DNA of 28,437 nucleotides from Ruminococcaceae bacterium UBA6416 (GTDB taxonomy: Bacteria; Bacillota; Clostridia; Oscillospirales; Acutalibacteraceae): positions 1 to 28,437 of the forward strand of contig DJPI01000075.1 in the NCBI GenBank assembly GCA_002438505.1, in the 5' to 3' direction. The stretch's first letter is position 1. The number at the start of each line of letters is the position of its first letter. Made by a program: the position numbers and the translations under genes. Below, piece after piece: positions 6,969 through 14,174 of this stretch. The notes under the pieces are model-generated. The model saw nothing but the letters and a program-made list of their open reading frames with translations. It ran no database searches and had not been told where the DNA came from.

Positions 6969-6990
6969 CGCTTTAGCGCACATTTTTGAA

Positions 6991-7004
6991 ATGATTTAAA
7001 TCAT
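6991..7004. promoter_or_regulatory. Perfect 14-bp palindrome, possible operator
   Basis: ATGATTTAAATCAT is its own reverse complement. It sits in the divergent region between the DUF218 operon and glmS. A dimeric regulator could bind here; no regulator is encoded nearby. Confidence 0.4.
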
Positions 7005-7103
7005 GTTTAAATAAGCGAGGATAATATATCTCATTATCATAAAATATTTGTGATAAGCTTAAACTATATTATAGAAAACATTGACTAAAAGGAGAAAATT
7101 TAT

Positions 7104-8933
7104 ATGTGCGGAATAGTTGGCTACACAGGAAAAAACCGTGCGGTGCCATATCTTCTTGATGGGCTTTCAAAGCTTGAATACCGCGGTTATGATTCGGCCG
7201 GAATTGCAATAATTGAAAACGGAGAGCTGAATGTTACCAAAAAAAGCGGACGGCTGAGCGTTCTTGAAAACGAGCTTTCAAAGCGCGGCGAAAGCCCGGC
7301 AACGGTCGGAATCGGCCACACACGCTGGGCAACACACGGAAAGCCGAGTGACGAAAACGCCCATCCCCACTTGAGCGAAAACAGCCTTTTTGCCGTTGTT
7401 CATAACGGTATCATTGAAAATTACGCCCCGGTCAAGGAACGGCTTGAAAGCGAGGGAATCCGCTTTTCCTCTGAGACGGACACGGAGGTCATCTCTCAGC
7501 TGCTTGAAAAAAACTATGACGGCTCCTTCCTTTCCGCGGTTTTGAAAACTCTGCCGATGCTTGAGGGCGCATACGCACTCGCCGTCCTTTGCAAAGACGA
7601 GCCGGAAACAATGATTTGCGCAAAAAAGGCAAGTCCGCTCGTCCTTGGAATGAACGAGGAGGGCGTTTTTGCCGCTTCGGACGTCACCGCCGTTTTGAAG
7701 CACACAAGAGATATATATAAGCTTTCAGACGGTGAGATAGCCGTTTGCAAGCCCGGTTCGTTGAGCTTTTATTCCCCGGACGGAGCGCCGGTTCAAAAAA
7801 GCAGCGAGCGCATCAATTGGAGCGCGGAGGACGCGCAGAAGGGCGGATATGACCACTTCATGCTTAAAGAAATTTTTGAGCAGCCGGCCGCTTTCTCCGC
7901 AACGGTCAACAAACATATTCACGGCGGAAAAATCAGCTTTGAAAGCCTCCCGTTTTCAAAGGAAGAGATTAAAAAGTTCAGCCGAATCGTCATCACCGCT
8001 TGCGGCTCTGCTTACCACACCGGAATTGTCGGAAAATATATTTTTGAGTCTCTCACAAGGATTCCGACCGAGGTTGACATTGCCTCCGAATTCAGATACC
8101 GCAACCCGATACTTGACAAGAACACCCTTGTTATAATCATCAGCCAGAGCGGAGAAACGGCGGACACCCTCGCGGCTCTGAGGCTTGCAAAGGAAAAAGG
8201 CGCACGCGTTCTTTCCGTTGTCAATGTTGTCGGAAGCACGATTGCAAACGAGAGTGACGGCGTTATTTATACCGCCGCAGGGCCGGAGATTGCCGTTGCA
8301 ACAACAAAGGCCTATTCAACTCAGCTTGCGGTTCTTTATCTTCTTTGCGGTTTCTTTGCAAACGAGCGCGGTCTTATGGACGAGGAGGCCCTTTCGGAAT
8401 ATCTTCATGAGCTTCAGAGCGTTCCGAAAAAAATCAATGAAGTTCTTGAGGCGAACCGCGAACGCGCAAAGGAGCTTGCAAAGCTCTTTGTTCCGCTTGA
8501 CCACGCCTATTACATTGGTCGAGGCCTTGACTATGCCGCAGCGGCAGAAGGCTCGCTCAAAATGAAGGAGATAAGCTATATTCACTCTGAGGCATACGCC
8601 GCCGGTGAGCTTAAGCACGGAACCATCTCCCTTGTTGAAAACGGAACCCTCATTGTTGCCCTCGCCTGCCACGAGCCGCTTTTTGCAAAAACAATGAGCA
8701 ATATCCGTGAGGTTGTTTCGCGCGGGGCGCGCATTCTTGCCGTAACAACGGAGGAGCACAGGAACGATATGAAGGACCTTGACTTTGTTTTGACCGTTCC
8801 AAAAACTCTTTTGCCGTTCTGCGCCTCGCTTGAGGTTGTTGTTTTGCAGCTTCTTGCATATTACGCCTCGCTTTTCCGCGGCTGCGATATTGACAAGCCA
8901 CGCAATCTTGCAAAGTCTGTAACGGTTGAATAA
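7104..8933 (+). CDS. glmS: Glucosamine-6-phosphate synthase
   Basis: This 609-residue enzyme makes glucosamine-6-phosphate from fructose-6-phosphate and glutamine, the first step to UDP-GlcNAc for peptidoglycan. It starts MCGIVGYTG, placing the Ntn nucleophile cysteine at position 2. The glutaminase domain includes the HTRWATHG and HNGIIENY motifs. Two SIS sugar isomerase domains follow, with TACGSAYHTG and SQSGETADT, and the usual C-terminal DKPRNLAKSVTVE. Length is normal. AAAAGGAG lies 7-10 nt before the ATG. No glmS ribozyme is recognisable in the 190-nt upstream region, so control must be by other means; a 14-bp palindrome lies about 100 nt upstream. A hairpin follows the gene. Confidence 0.98.
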   Translation: MCGIVGYTGKNRAVPYLLDGLSKLEYRGYDSAGIAIIENGELNVTKKSGRLSVLENELSKRGESPATVGIGHTRWATHGKPSDENAHPHLSENSLFAVVHNGIIENYAPVKERLESEGIRFSSETDTEVISQLLEKNYDGSFLSAVLKTLPMLEGAYALAVLCKDEPETMICAKKASPLVLGMNEEGVFAASDVTAVLKHTRDIYKLSDGEIAVCKPGSLSFYSPDGAPVQKSSERINWSAEDAQKGGYDHFMLKEIFEQPAAFSATVNKHIHGGKISFESLPFSKEEIKKFSRIVITACGSAYHTGIVGKYIFESLTRIPTEVDIASEFRYRNPILDKNTLVIIISQSGETADTLAALRLAKEKGARVLSVVNVVGSTIANESDGVIYTAAGPEIAVATTKAYSTQLAVLYLLCGFFANERGLMDEEALSEYLHELQSVPKKINEVLEANRERAKELAKLFVPLDHAYYIGRGLDYAAAAEGSLKMKEISYIHSEAYAAGELKHGTISLVENGTLIVALACHEPLFAKTMSNIREVVSRGARILAVTTEEHRNDMKDLDFVLTVPKTLLPFCASLEVVVLQLLAYYASLFRGCDIDKPRNLAKSVTVE

Positions 8934-8955
8934 TAAGAATAAGCAGCAAGAACAG

Positions 8956-8982
8956 CCGCCGGTTTTAAAAGCCGGCGGTTTC
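8956..8982 (+). terminator. Probable glmS terminator
   Basis: CCGCCGG (8956-8962) pairs with CCGGCGG (8972-8978) around a short A/T loop. The T-tail is short, so termination may be partial. Confidence 0.55.
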
Positions 8983-9027
8983 CGCAAATTTCCGGGTGAA
9001 CAAGATGTAAAAAATGCTCGCATAGTG

Positions 9028-9056
9028 TTGAAATTTCGGTTTGCTTAGAGTATAAT
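9028..9056 (+). promoter_or_regulatory. Promoter of the DivIVA-like gene
   Basis: TTGAAA (9028-9033), a 17-nt spacer and TATAAT (9051-9056). The expected start near 9063 gives a leader of about 107 nt. Confidence 0.8.
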
Positions 9057-9088
9057 TCATGGTGTATGTTAAAGAATTGGGGGCTTTT

Positions 9089-9119
9089 GGCCGACCCGAT
9101 TCAGGCTCGGAATTTTTTT
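9089..9119 (+). promoter_or_regulatory. Terminator-like hairpin in the leader
   Basis: An imperfect stem pairs CCGA (9091-9094) with TCGG (9107-9110), with CC/GG pairs further inside, followed by T7 (9113-9119). It lies downstream of the promoter and upstream of the gene. A second hairpin follows, with GCCGCCGT and ACGTGCGGC arms around 9123-9143. The order could act as an attenuator. No known riboswitch is recognised. Confidence 0.4.
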
Positions 9120-9169
9120 GCGGCCGCCGTTAAACGTGCGGCTTTCAAACACTGTCGGGAGGCTGAATA

Positions 9170-9598
9170 ATGGCTAAAATCAACTTTTCGCTTGAAGCGA
9201 ACGGATATTCCGTCCGCGAGGTTGACAAGTATATTGACCTGCTTCAAAGCGAATATAACAACGCAATTTCCTGGGGCGAGGAAATGGAAAGCAAGCTTAA
9301 AAAGCTTGAGGAAAACATTAAGGATCTCGGAATGTATTTCACCATTGACGAGGACAATCAGAATGAGGTTATCCGCCGCGTTTTTGAAGAGCTGACCGCA
9401 ACGGTTGAAAAGGTTAAACAAAACGCCGAGGACAAGGCGCAGCAGATTATTGACGCCGCCAACGAAAAAAGCCGCAACATTGTCCGCCAGGCGATGGAAA
9501 ACTCGGTTGAAATCAGGACGGAGAACACAACCATCATGAAAAACCTCAAAAGCATTAATGAGATGATATCCGTCATTCTTGAAAAGGGTATTCAGTAA
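9170..9598 (+). CDS. DivIVA-like coiled-coil protein
   Basis: A 142-residue protein with the N-terminal pattern of DivIVA/GpsB proteins: NFSLEANGYSVREVDKYIDL, then a long heptad-rich coiled coil through about residue 130. DivIVA-type proteins bind curved membrane at poles and septa and recruit division or wall-synthesis partners. It is shorter than classical DivIVA. GGGAGG lies 7 nt before the start. It is followed 27 nt later by a large acidic membrane protein, and the two are probably one operon. That would link the neighbour to division or envelope sites, which is inference. Confidence 0.7.
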   Translation: MAKINFSLEANGYSVREVDKYIDLLQSEYNNAISWGEEMESKLKKLEENIKDLGMYFTIDEDNQNEVIRRVFEELTATVEKVKQNAEDKAQQIIDAANEKSRNIVRQAMENSVEIRTENTTIMKNLKSINEMISVILEKGIQ

Positions 9599-9625
9599 GG
9601 CGCCAAAATTAAGGATGTGATTTGA

Positions 9626-11164
9626 TTGGCAGGCTACAGACCAAAAAGTCTTGATGAGCTTAATAATTTATACGGCAAAGCTATCTCAGCCGAAAACGAG
9701 ATTAAAAAAAGCTCCTCGCTGCTGAAAAATGAGGTGCTTTCCGATATCAGCGGCGGCGAAAAGGCTGCGCCGGAAAGGCCGCAGCGCACTCCGGAGCAGA
9801 AAAGCAGCGGCTTTTCAACCGATATTGACGACTTTATCCGCAGGTTCTCCGGTGAAGGCGGAGCGTCCTCTTTGAGTGATACGGTTTCAAAAAGGCCGGC
9901 GTCACAGCCTCCGCGTCCGGAACCCGAGCAGCACCTTTCTGCGCCGGAAAACTCCGCTGACAGCGCAAAGCAGGAAAACCTCTCCGGACTTATGAACGAC
10001 TATGTTCGCATAATGAACGGTGAGGACGATGAGGACGAGGACGAAGATGACGGCGCTTTCTCTTCAAGAAAGCCCATTTTTAAAAGCCGCCGCAACGATA
10101 AAAAAGGAAAAAAGAAAAACTCAAAGGATATCATTCAGGACAACACCGAACCGGCGCTTGAGGAGCCCCCGGTGAAGCCGGAAACGCAGGAGGCCTTTTC
10201 CGCTCCTGCCGCCCCCACTGAGCCCGAGCCTTATCCCGCATTTGAAAGCAGAAATTCTTTTGAAAACCGGGAAGACAAGGCTTCCTTTGCCTTTTCCGCA
10301 AAGTCGGCGCAAAAGCCGGAAGCCGGAAGCGAATTGCGCACGGAACCCCGGCTGAATGTTGAACCTCAGGAAAATGAAAATCCGAACCAAGCTTCCTTCC
10401 CTTTGAAAAAGGAAGGTGAGGAAAACGGAACCGGAGAAAATTTTGAAGAGCCGTTTGAGCGCATTCCGGACGGAAGTGAGGATTTTGCTTTCGGCGCCGC
10501 ACCGGAACCGCGCCTTTCACGCGCAGCCGTTGCCGGAAAAGTCATTCTCAGCGTTTTGCTTGTGCTTACACTTTTTGCAACCGTACTGACTGGGGTCGGC
10601 GTCTTTTCCGTCAACAGTGAGCGTGCGCTCCCAGGCGGAATTCTGACCTTCTGCGCAACAAACCCCTATGAGAGTGCAGAAATCAAGAGCAATGACTTCA
10701 TCATCTGCAAAAAGCGTGATTATGTGAATGACGGCGAAAGGGTCATCTATATCAACCGCGAGCTGCGCTCCTTCTCTTTCGGCGTTAAAGACGGAGAAAA
10801 GACCGACTCCGAAGGCAATGTCTACTATGAAGTTTCCTCTGAGACGGTTGAAAAAAACAATGTTCTCGGCGTTGTTGTCAAAACCGTTCCGAAGCTCGGA
10901 AAATTCGTCCGCATAGTCATTGAAAATTACCTGTTTGTTCTCCTTGGTCTTGTTGCTTTGGCCATTGCTTTAACGCTTGTTATCTGCCTTGCGTTCAGAA
11001 AACGCCACTATGACGATTATTACTATGACGATGACTTTGACGAGGACGAGAACGGCAGCGGTGAACAGCCCGTTTTGCACGAGACAGAAAGCGCCGCAGC
11101 CGACCGCGCAGAAAGCGATGATGAAGATTTTGAGGAAAACTCGCTTTACAGCGGCATTGAGTAA
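9626..11164 (+). CDS. Acidic membrane protein with a degenerate signal-peptidase-like domain
   Basis: A 512-residue protein starting at TTG, with AAGGA 10 nt upstream. Residues 1-300 are low-complexity, charged and proline-rich and look disordered. A transmembrane helix (about 303-325), an outside domain (about 326-435), a second helix (about 436-458) and a very acidic D/E-rich tail follow. The outside domain has the order of SipW-type S26 signal peptidases, with a GVFSV strand, SNDFIICKKRDYVNDGERVIYI, NNVLGVVVKTVPKLG and a C-terminal helix. The serine of the catalytic SxSM motif and the usual lysine are not present. It is probably a non-catalytic relative used for binding or scaffolding. No close family is recognised. 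Confidence 0.6.
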   Translation: MAGYRPKSLDELNNLYGKAISAENEIKKSSSLLKNEVLSDISGGEKAAPERPQRTPEQKSSGFSTDIDDFIRRFSGEGGASSLSDTVSKRPASQPPRPEPEQHLSAPENSADSAKQENLSGLMNDYVRIMNGEDDEDEDEDDGAFSSRKPIFKSRRNDKKGKKKNSKDIIQDNTEPALEEPPVKPETQEAFSAPAAPTEPEPYPAFESRNSFENREDKASFAFSAKSAQKPEAGSELRTEPRLNVEPQENENPNQASFPLKKEGEENGTGENFEEPFERIPDGSEDFAFGAAPEPRLSRAAVAGKVILSVLLVLTLFATVLTGVGVFSVNSERALPGGILTFCATNPYESAEIKSNDFIICKKRDYVNDGERVIYINRELRSFSFGVKDGEKTDSEGNVYYEVSSETVEKNNVLGVVVKTVPKLGKFVRIVIENYLFVLLGLVALAIALTLVICLAFRKRHYDDYYYDDDFDEDENGSGEQPVLHETESAAADRAESDDEDFEENSLYSGIE

Positions 11165-11179
11165 TTTTTTATAAAACGT

Positions 11180-11230
11180 ATATCACGGAATGAACGGCAA
11201 CGTATTTTCTTTCCGTGATATTCTTTTTTT
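11180..11230 (+). terminator. Strong terminator
   Basis: A TATCACGGAA stem (11181-11190) pairs perfectly with TTCCGTGATA (11211-11220), extended by one A-T pair, with a 20-nt loop. T7 lies at 11224-11230. Confidence 0.85.
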
Positions 11231-11383
11231 AGTTACGTTTAAGTCTGAAATAATAATATGATAACAACGAGTTCATAACTTGTTAAAAAACTGTCGGTTC
11301 GTGTCGGTTTTCCGTCCGTCCGCGGCTGAATTAAATCGGAAGCATGAAAAATGCTTTGCAACCCAAAAAGCGAGGTGAAAACA

Positions 11384-11521
11384 TTGAACAAGGAAGAATT
11401 TGGAAAGGCTGTTGGTGACGCTTTCAGCAAGGCGCTGCAGTTCATCATTGACGGCTTCAAGAACATGGACTTTAAGTCATTCTTTGACGAGTTTGTGAAG
11501 CTCATTAAATCCGTTCTTTAA
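11384..11521 (+). CDS. 45-residue amphipathic peptide
   Basis: A short frame from TTG with GAGGTG 6 nt upstream. The peptide begins MNKEEFGKAVGDAF and ends KLIKSVL. It is rich in Phe, Lys and Asp with hydrophobic residues every 3-4 positions, so it should form one or two amphipathic helices. There is no leader peptide, cysteine or transmembrane run. Size and character resemble leaderless peptide bacteriocins or phenol-soluble modulins, but no sequence match is recognised. It could equally be a small structural or regulatory protein. It has a strong terminator both before and after it, so it is a single-gene unit. Codon use is like neighbouring genes. Confidence 0.6.
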   Translation: MNKEEFGKAVGDAFSKALQFIIDGFKNMDFKSFFDEFVKLIKSVL

Positions 11522-11534
11522 GGAAGTTAAAACG

Positions 11535-11570
11535 CCGCCCGGAGCAATAAAGTTCCGGGCGGTATTTTTT
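11535..11570. terminator. Bidirectional terminator, probably the original rnf operon terminator
   Basis: CCGCCCGGA (11535-11543) pairs with TCCGGGCGG (11554-11562), followed by T7 on the plus strand after TA. On the minus strand the stem is followed by CGTTTT. It ends the small peptide gene. Before the R-M insertion it would also have lain about 20 nt after the rnfB stop. Confidence 0.85.
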
Positions 11571-11589
11571 TGCTGTATTCATTCCTCAA

Positions 11590-11638
11590 TTCAGAACATT
11601 TTCTTGAGCATATAAAGGTCAATGCAGCCAATGGGACA
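11590..11638. repeat. 49-bp direct repeat, distal copy of the rnfB 3' end
   Basis: Identical over 49 nt to 14126-14174. In the minus orientation it encodes the last 15 residues and stop of RnfB without the rest of the gene. It marks the outer edge of the inserted R-M segment. Perfect identity suggests a recent event. Confidence 0.95.
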
Positions 11639-11667
11639 TATGGGCACCGACCGCATATTTCATAGCG

Positions 11668-13187
11668 TTATGCAAATCTAAGTTGTCCGAAAGTTAACAA
11701 CGACTTAAAATCACTGTACATAGTCTCAGTAACATAATGCGGTATACGCAATTTCTGTTCGGTTTTTATTAACTCGTCTATAGCTAGGTGTTCAACAATT
11801 TTTTCAAAGTCAATGCGTTCCAGCACCTTTTTTGTGTATGGCCTTTTTGCGTCCAAAAAAGCTATACTTGTAAGAAAGTTTTTGACCTTTTCAGAGTTTA
11901 GCAACAGCATGGCAACATACGCTATATCATAATCATCAAATCCGATAAAATAGCTTGTATCATCTGTCATAACCGGCTTTCCATCGTCTAAATATAGGAC
12001 AGAAAACAGGGGCAGTTTATAAAAACCGCTTTTCCCTACTTTATATCTCGAATACGAATAATTCCCTACTCCAAACATAGAAAAAGGTGGCGCACCGTTA
12101 TATATTGAGCTCTTTCTTTTTTCAAACAGTTCAAGATTGCTGTTCAGATACTCCCATGTCTTTGGCACCTCGCGCTCAAGATGTCCGGTTTTTTCACGCG
12201 CTTTTCTTTGTGTAACAATAACATACTTTGAAAAGCTGTGTATTACCGGCGCTTTGAACATACTGCTTTTAATAAGCGGAAACACAATATCATCTTCAAT
12301 CTGGACAACCTCTTTGTTTCCGTTTATGAGCATTCCGTTTTGCTTAGTTAGTTCCATAACTTTAGAACAATCATGCTTCACGCCTTGACGCCATTCAAAG
12401 CAGCATTGCCCATCAAAACTCTCAGCACCAATGTCAAAATTGTTGTAGAATTGGCCGTTTGCATATCTAAGCTTTGCTTTTGCTACCTCAGGACTTTCAA
12501 AATCATAAATGTTGCAAATGTCTGGTGAAGCATCGCATTCCGAAAGCTGAATAACTAGAACACAAGCACTGGCATTAACGCCAAAAACTTTAGTTGCATC
12601 AAACTCCAACATATCGCAAGAACGGAAGCTTATATTATTCCTCTTTAATTCTTTGAAAATGTTTCTTGCAACAGATGTTTTGCAAAGCATCGCTATGACC
12701 GCATTTGAGTTCTTGTATTCATCTATAAGCTGTAAAATAATATATTCGCAAATATCAAAATTGCTTGACCCTGTTATAGCATCAATTCCTCTTAGCCCCT
12801 TAAAATTTGTCTTAATTGGCAAATTATCAGAACCAAGAGTCGAAAGCGTGCTGTTGTTGACCCAAGGAGGATTGCCGATGACGAGCACTTGTTTTTTATC
12901 TTGTATCAAGGTTTTTGAGGAAACAGCAAAAAATCGGAGTTGATGATCCTAACTCTATTACTGCTTACTGACTTCTCACAAATACTGCAATATTCCGGAT
13001 TTATTTCAATCCAATAATATTCATTTGCATTAAAAATCAAACTGCTCTTCAGAAATCCACCAACACCGCAAGTCGGCTCCACGATTGCAGAGGGTTTTAT
13101 GTGCCGGTAATCCTTCAAATAAGAGCAAACCCTTTCTGCAAAATTAACAGGAGTTTGATAATCGCCGTATTCGCGTTTACCACTCAC
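11668..13187 (-). pseudogene. N6-adenine DNA methyltransferase, frameshifted
   Basis: Two frames make one gamma-type (TaqI-like) adenine methyltransferase. The first part holds a motif X region YGDYQTP and the AdoMet-binding EPTCGVGGFL. It runs into a stop at 12906. The second part, in the -1 frame, continues with the catalytic NPPW motif and the target-recognition region to 11668. The break is at T6 followed by G (minus strand 12933-12927), which is in the phase of a classical T TTT TTG slippery heptamer. One added T, or a -1 ribosomal slip, gives a complete protein of 506 residues. The GTG start at 13187 has AAGGAG 9 nt upstream and overlaps the endonuclease stop by 11 nt; a GTG at 13208 is also in frame. 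A true mutation, phase variation, programmed slip or sequencing error are all possible. Confidence 0.75.
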
Positions 13188-13906
13188 TGTTGACAACTCC
13201 TTTAACACTGTTATTCAACGATATAACCCTCGAATACTGTAATCGCCACTGCAACGCATTACTGATAGTTAAATATCCCTGTTCCGGCGGACAACTAAGA
13301 ATTTCATCGGCAAGCTCATTGTAAACCACTTCATCGCCCGGAACATTCTTGTCCAGCAAAAAGCCTATAATATCTTCTTTGTTTGCACCATCATAAATCA
13401 TTTCGCGTAAACGCTTTGTAATGGTAAAATCAGCTGTTCTTTCCTTGCAAATAAATGTGCAATGGGTAAAGCGCAATGTGCAAGAAACATTAGTGTCCTG
13501 CTTTTCATAAACAAAGACAAGCAGGTTGTAACCCAAGCCAAAGATTTTTTGCCGTGCGTTTTTAAAAGGGCAGCTTGATTGCGGCTGTGTTATCGAGGTT
13601 ACTTTTATGTCAGTTTGAATATCGGGCTGCGGAAGATCAATTCCTTTTGCGCTATTGCCAACTTCGACCTCATACTGTGATTGTATAAAGACATGTGTGA
13701 AAATTTTGCGGGAAGGAACAGACCATATTGCCAACTTCGACCTCATACTGTGATTGTATAAAGTGCTTGAATTTGTGTTCAACATATGTTCCAACAGCCT
13801 TGCCATCGGTAACTCCTATGAGCTTGTCATGATTTATTTTGCTTTCTCTTTCACAAAAATTTCTTGCAGCCTGAATCAGCTCATCTGTTGTCAATGCCAG
13901 TTTCAC
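13177..13906 (-). pseudogene. Type II restriction endonuclease, interrupted by 73 bp
   Basis: The gene starts at GTG 13906 with AAGGAGG 8 nt upstream. After EVEVGN it meets 35 unrelated bases and a second copy of the preceding 38 bases, which shifts the frame to an early stop at 13670. Removing one 73-nt unit joins both frames exactly and gives 218 residues. The restored protein has a PD-(D/E)xK core: E44, GIDLP with D66, then D75-I-K77, followed by QPQSSCPFKNARQKI. I do not recognise the recognition specificity. As written, the enzyme should be inactive. It is upstream of and overlaps the methyltransferase gene. Confidence 0.75.
13653..13763. repeat. 38-bp direct repeats with 35-bp intervening segment
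   Basis: 13653-13690 and 13726-13763 are identical over 38 nt and separated by 35 nt. Both copies carry endonuclease coding sequence. Recombination between them would delete 73 nt and restore the reading frame. Confidence 0.95.
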
Positions 13907-13957
13907 GGTAGTTGCCTCCTTTTCTATGTCATATAAATAATAACAAAACGGTGTTTA

Positions 13958-13974
13958 TAACAATGATATTGTTA
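13958..13974. promoter_or_regulatory. Inverted repeat upstream of the endonuclease gene
   Basis: TAACAAT, 3 nt, ATTGTTA is a perfect 7-bp dyad about 52 nt before the endonuclease start. It could be an operator. No controller (C) protein gene is seen in the insert. The remaining DNA to 14073 shows no gene. Confidence 0.4.
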
Positions 13975-14073
13975 CTGTTAAATTGCAAAATTCATGCTTT
14001 GTCATGTCTGTCTCAGAAAATCTACATTGCACTTCACAAACACGACCGTTTTCAGCAAACCCCGATGATATTC

Positions 14074-14114
14074 AAAATAACGGACGGGCTATTAAGAAGT
14101 ATGCCGTCCGTTAT
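14074..14114 (-). terminator. Hairpin after rnfB, carried by the insert
   Basis: A perfect 11-bp stem pairs 14077-14087 with 14104-14114, with a 16-nt loop. On the minus strand it is followed by a short T-run (TTTT including the stem base). It lies 12 nt beyond the rnfB stop and may replace the original rnf terminator now 2.5 kb away. Confidence 0.6.
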
Positions 14115-14125
14115 CCGTTCCCTGG

Positions 14126-14174
14126 TTCAGAACATTTTCTTGAGCATATAAAGGTCAATGCAGCCAATGGGACA
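14126..14174. repeat. 49-bp direct repeat, copy within rnfB
   Basis: Identical to 11590-11638. It covers RnfB residues 255-269, the stop codon and one further base. Confidence 0.95.

Larger units (their letters stand above)
11590..14174. mobile_element. Restriction-modification insertion with 49-bp target duplication
   Basis: The DNA between the two 49-bp repeats (11639-14125) is more AT-rich than its surroundings. It carries only a type II endonuclease gene and an adenine methyltransferase gene, both on the minus strand. No integrase, transposase or terminal inverted repeat is seen. One repeat copy is the true 3' end of rnfB, so the host operon is intact. R-M gene units inserted with long target duplications are a reported class of R-M movement. 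One insertion event would add 2,536 bp. Confidence 0.8.

Noticed and set aside
6961..7103. glmS ribozyme upstream of glmS
   Set aside because: An AGCGC is present at about 6975, but the rest of the conserved ribozyme core and the required length and pairing are not.
8316..9023. 235-residue minus-strand frame over the glmS 3' end
   Set aside because: Shadow of glmS, with no domain or start signal.
13653..13763. CRISPR-like mini-array (38-bp repeat, 35-bp spacer, 38-bp repeat)
   Set aside because: The repeat is part of the endonuclease coding frame, there are only two copies, and no cas genes are present. It is a gene-internal duplication.
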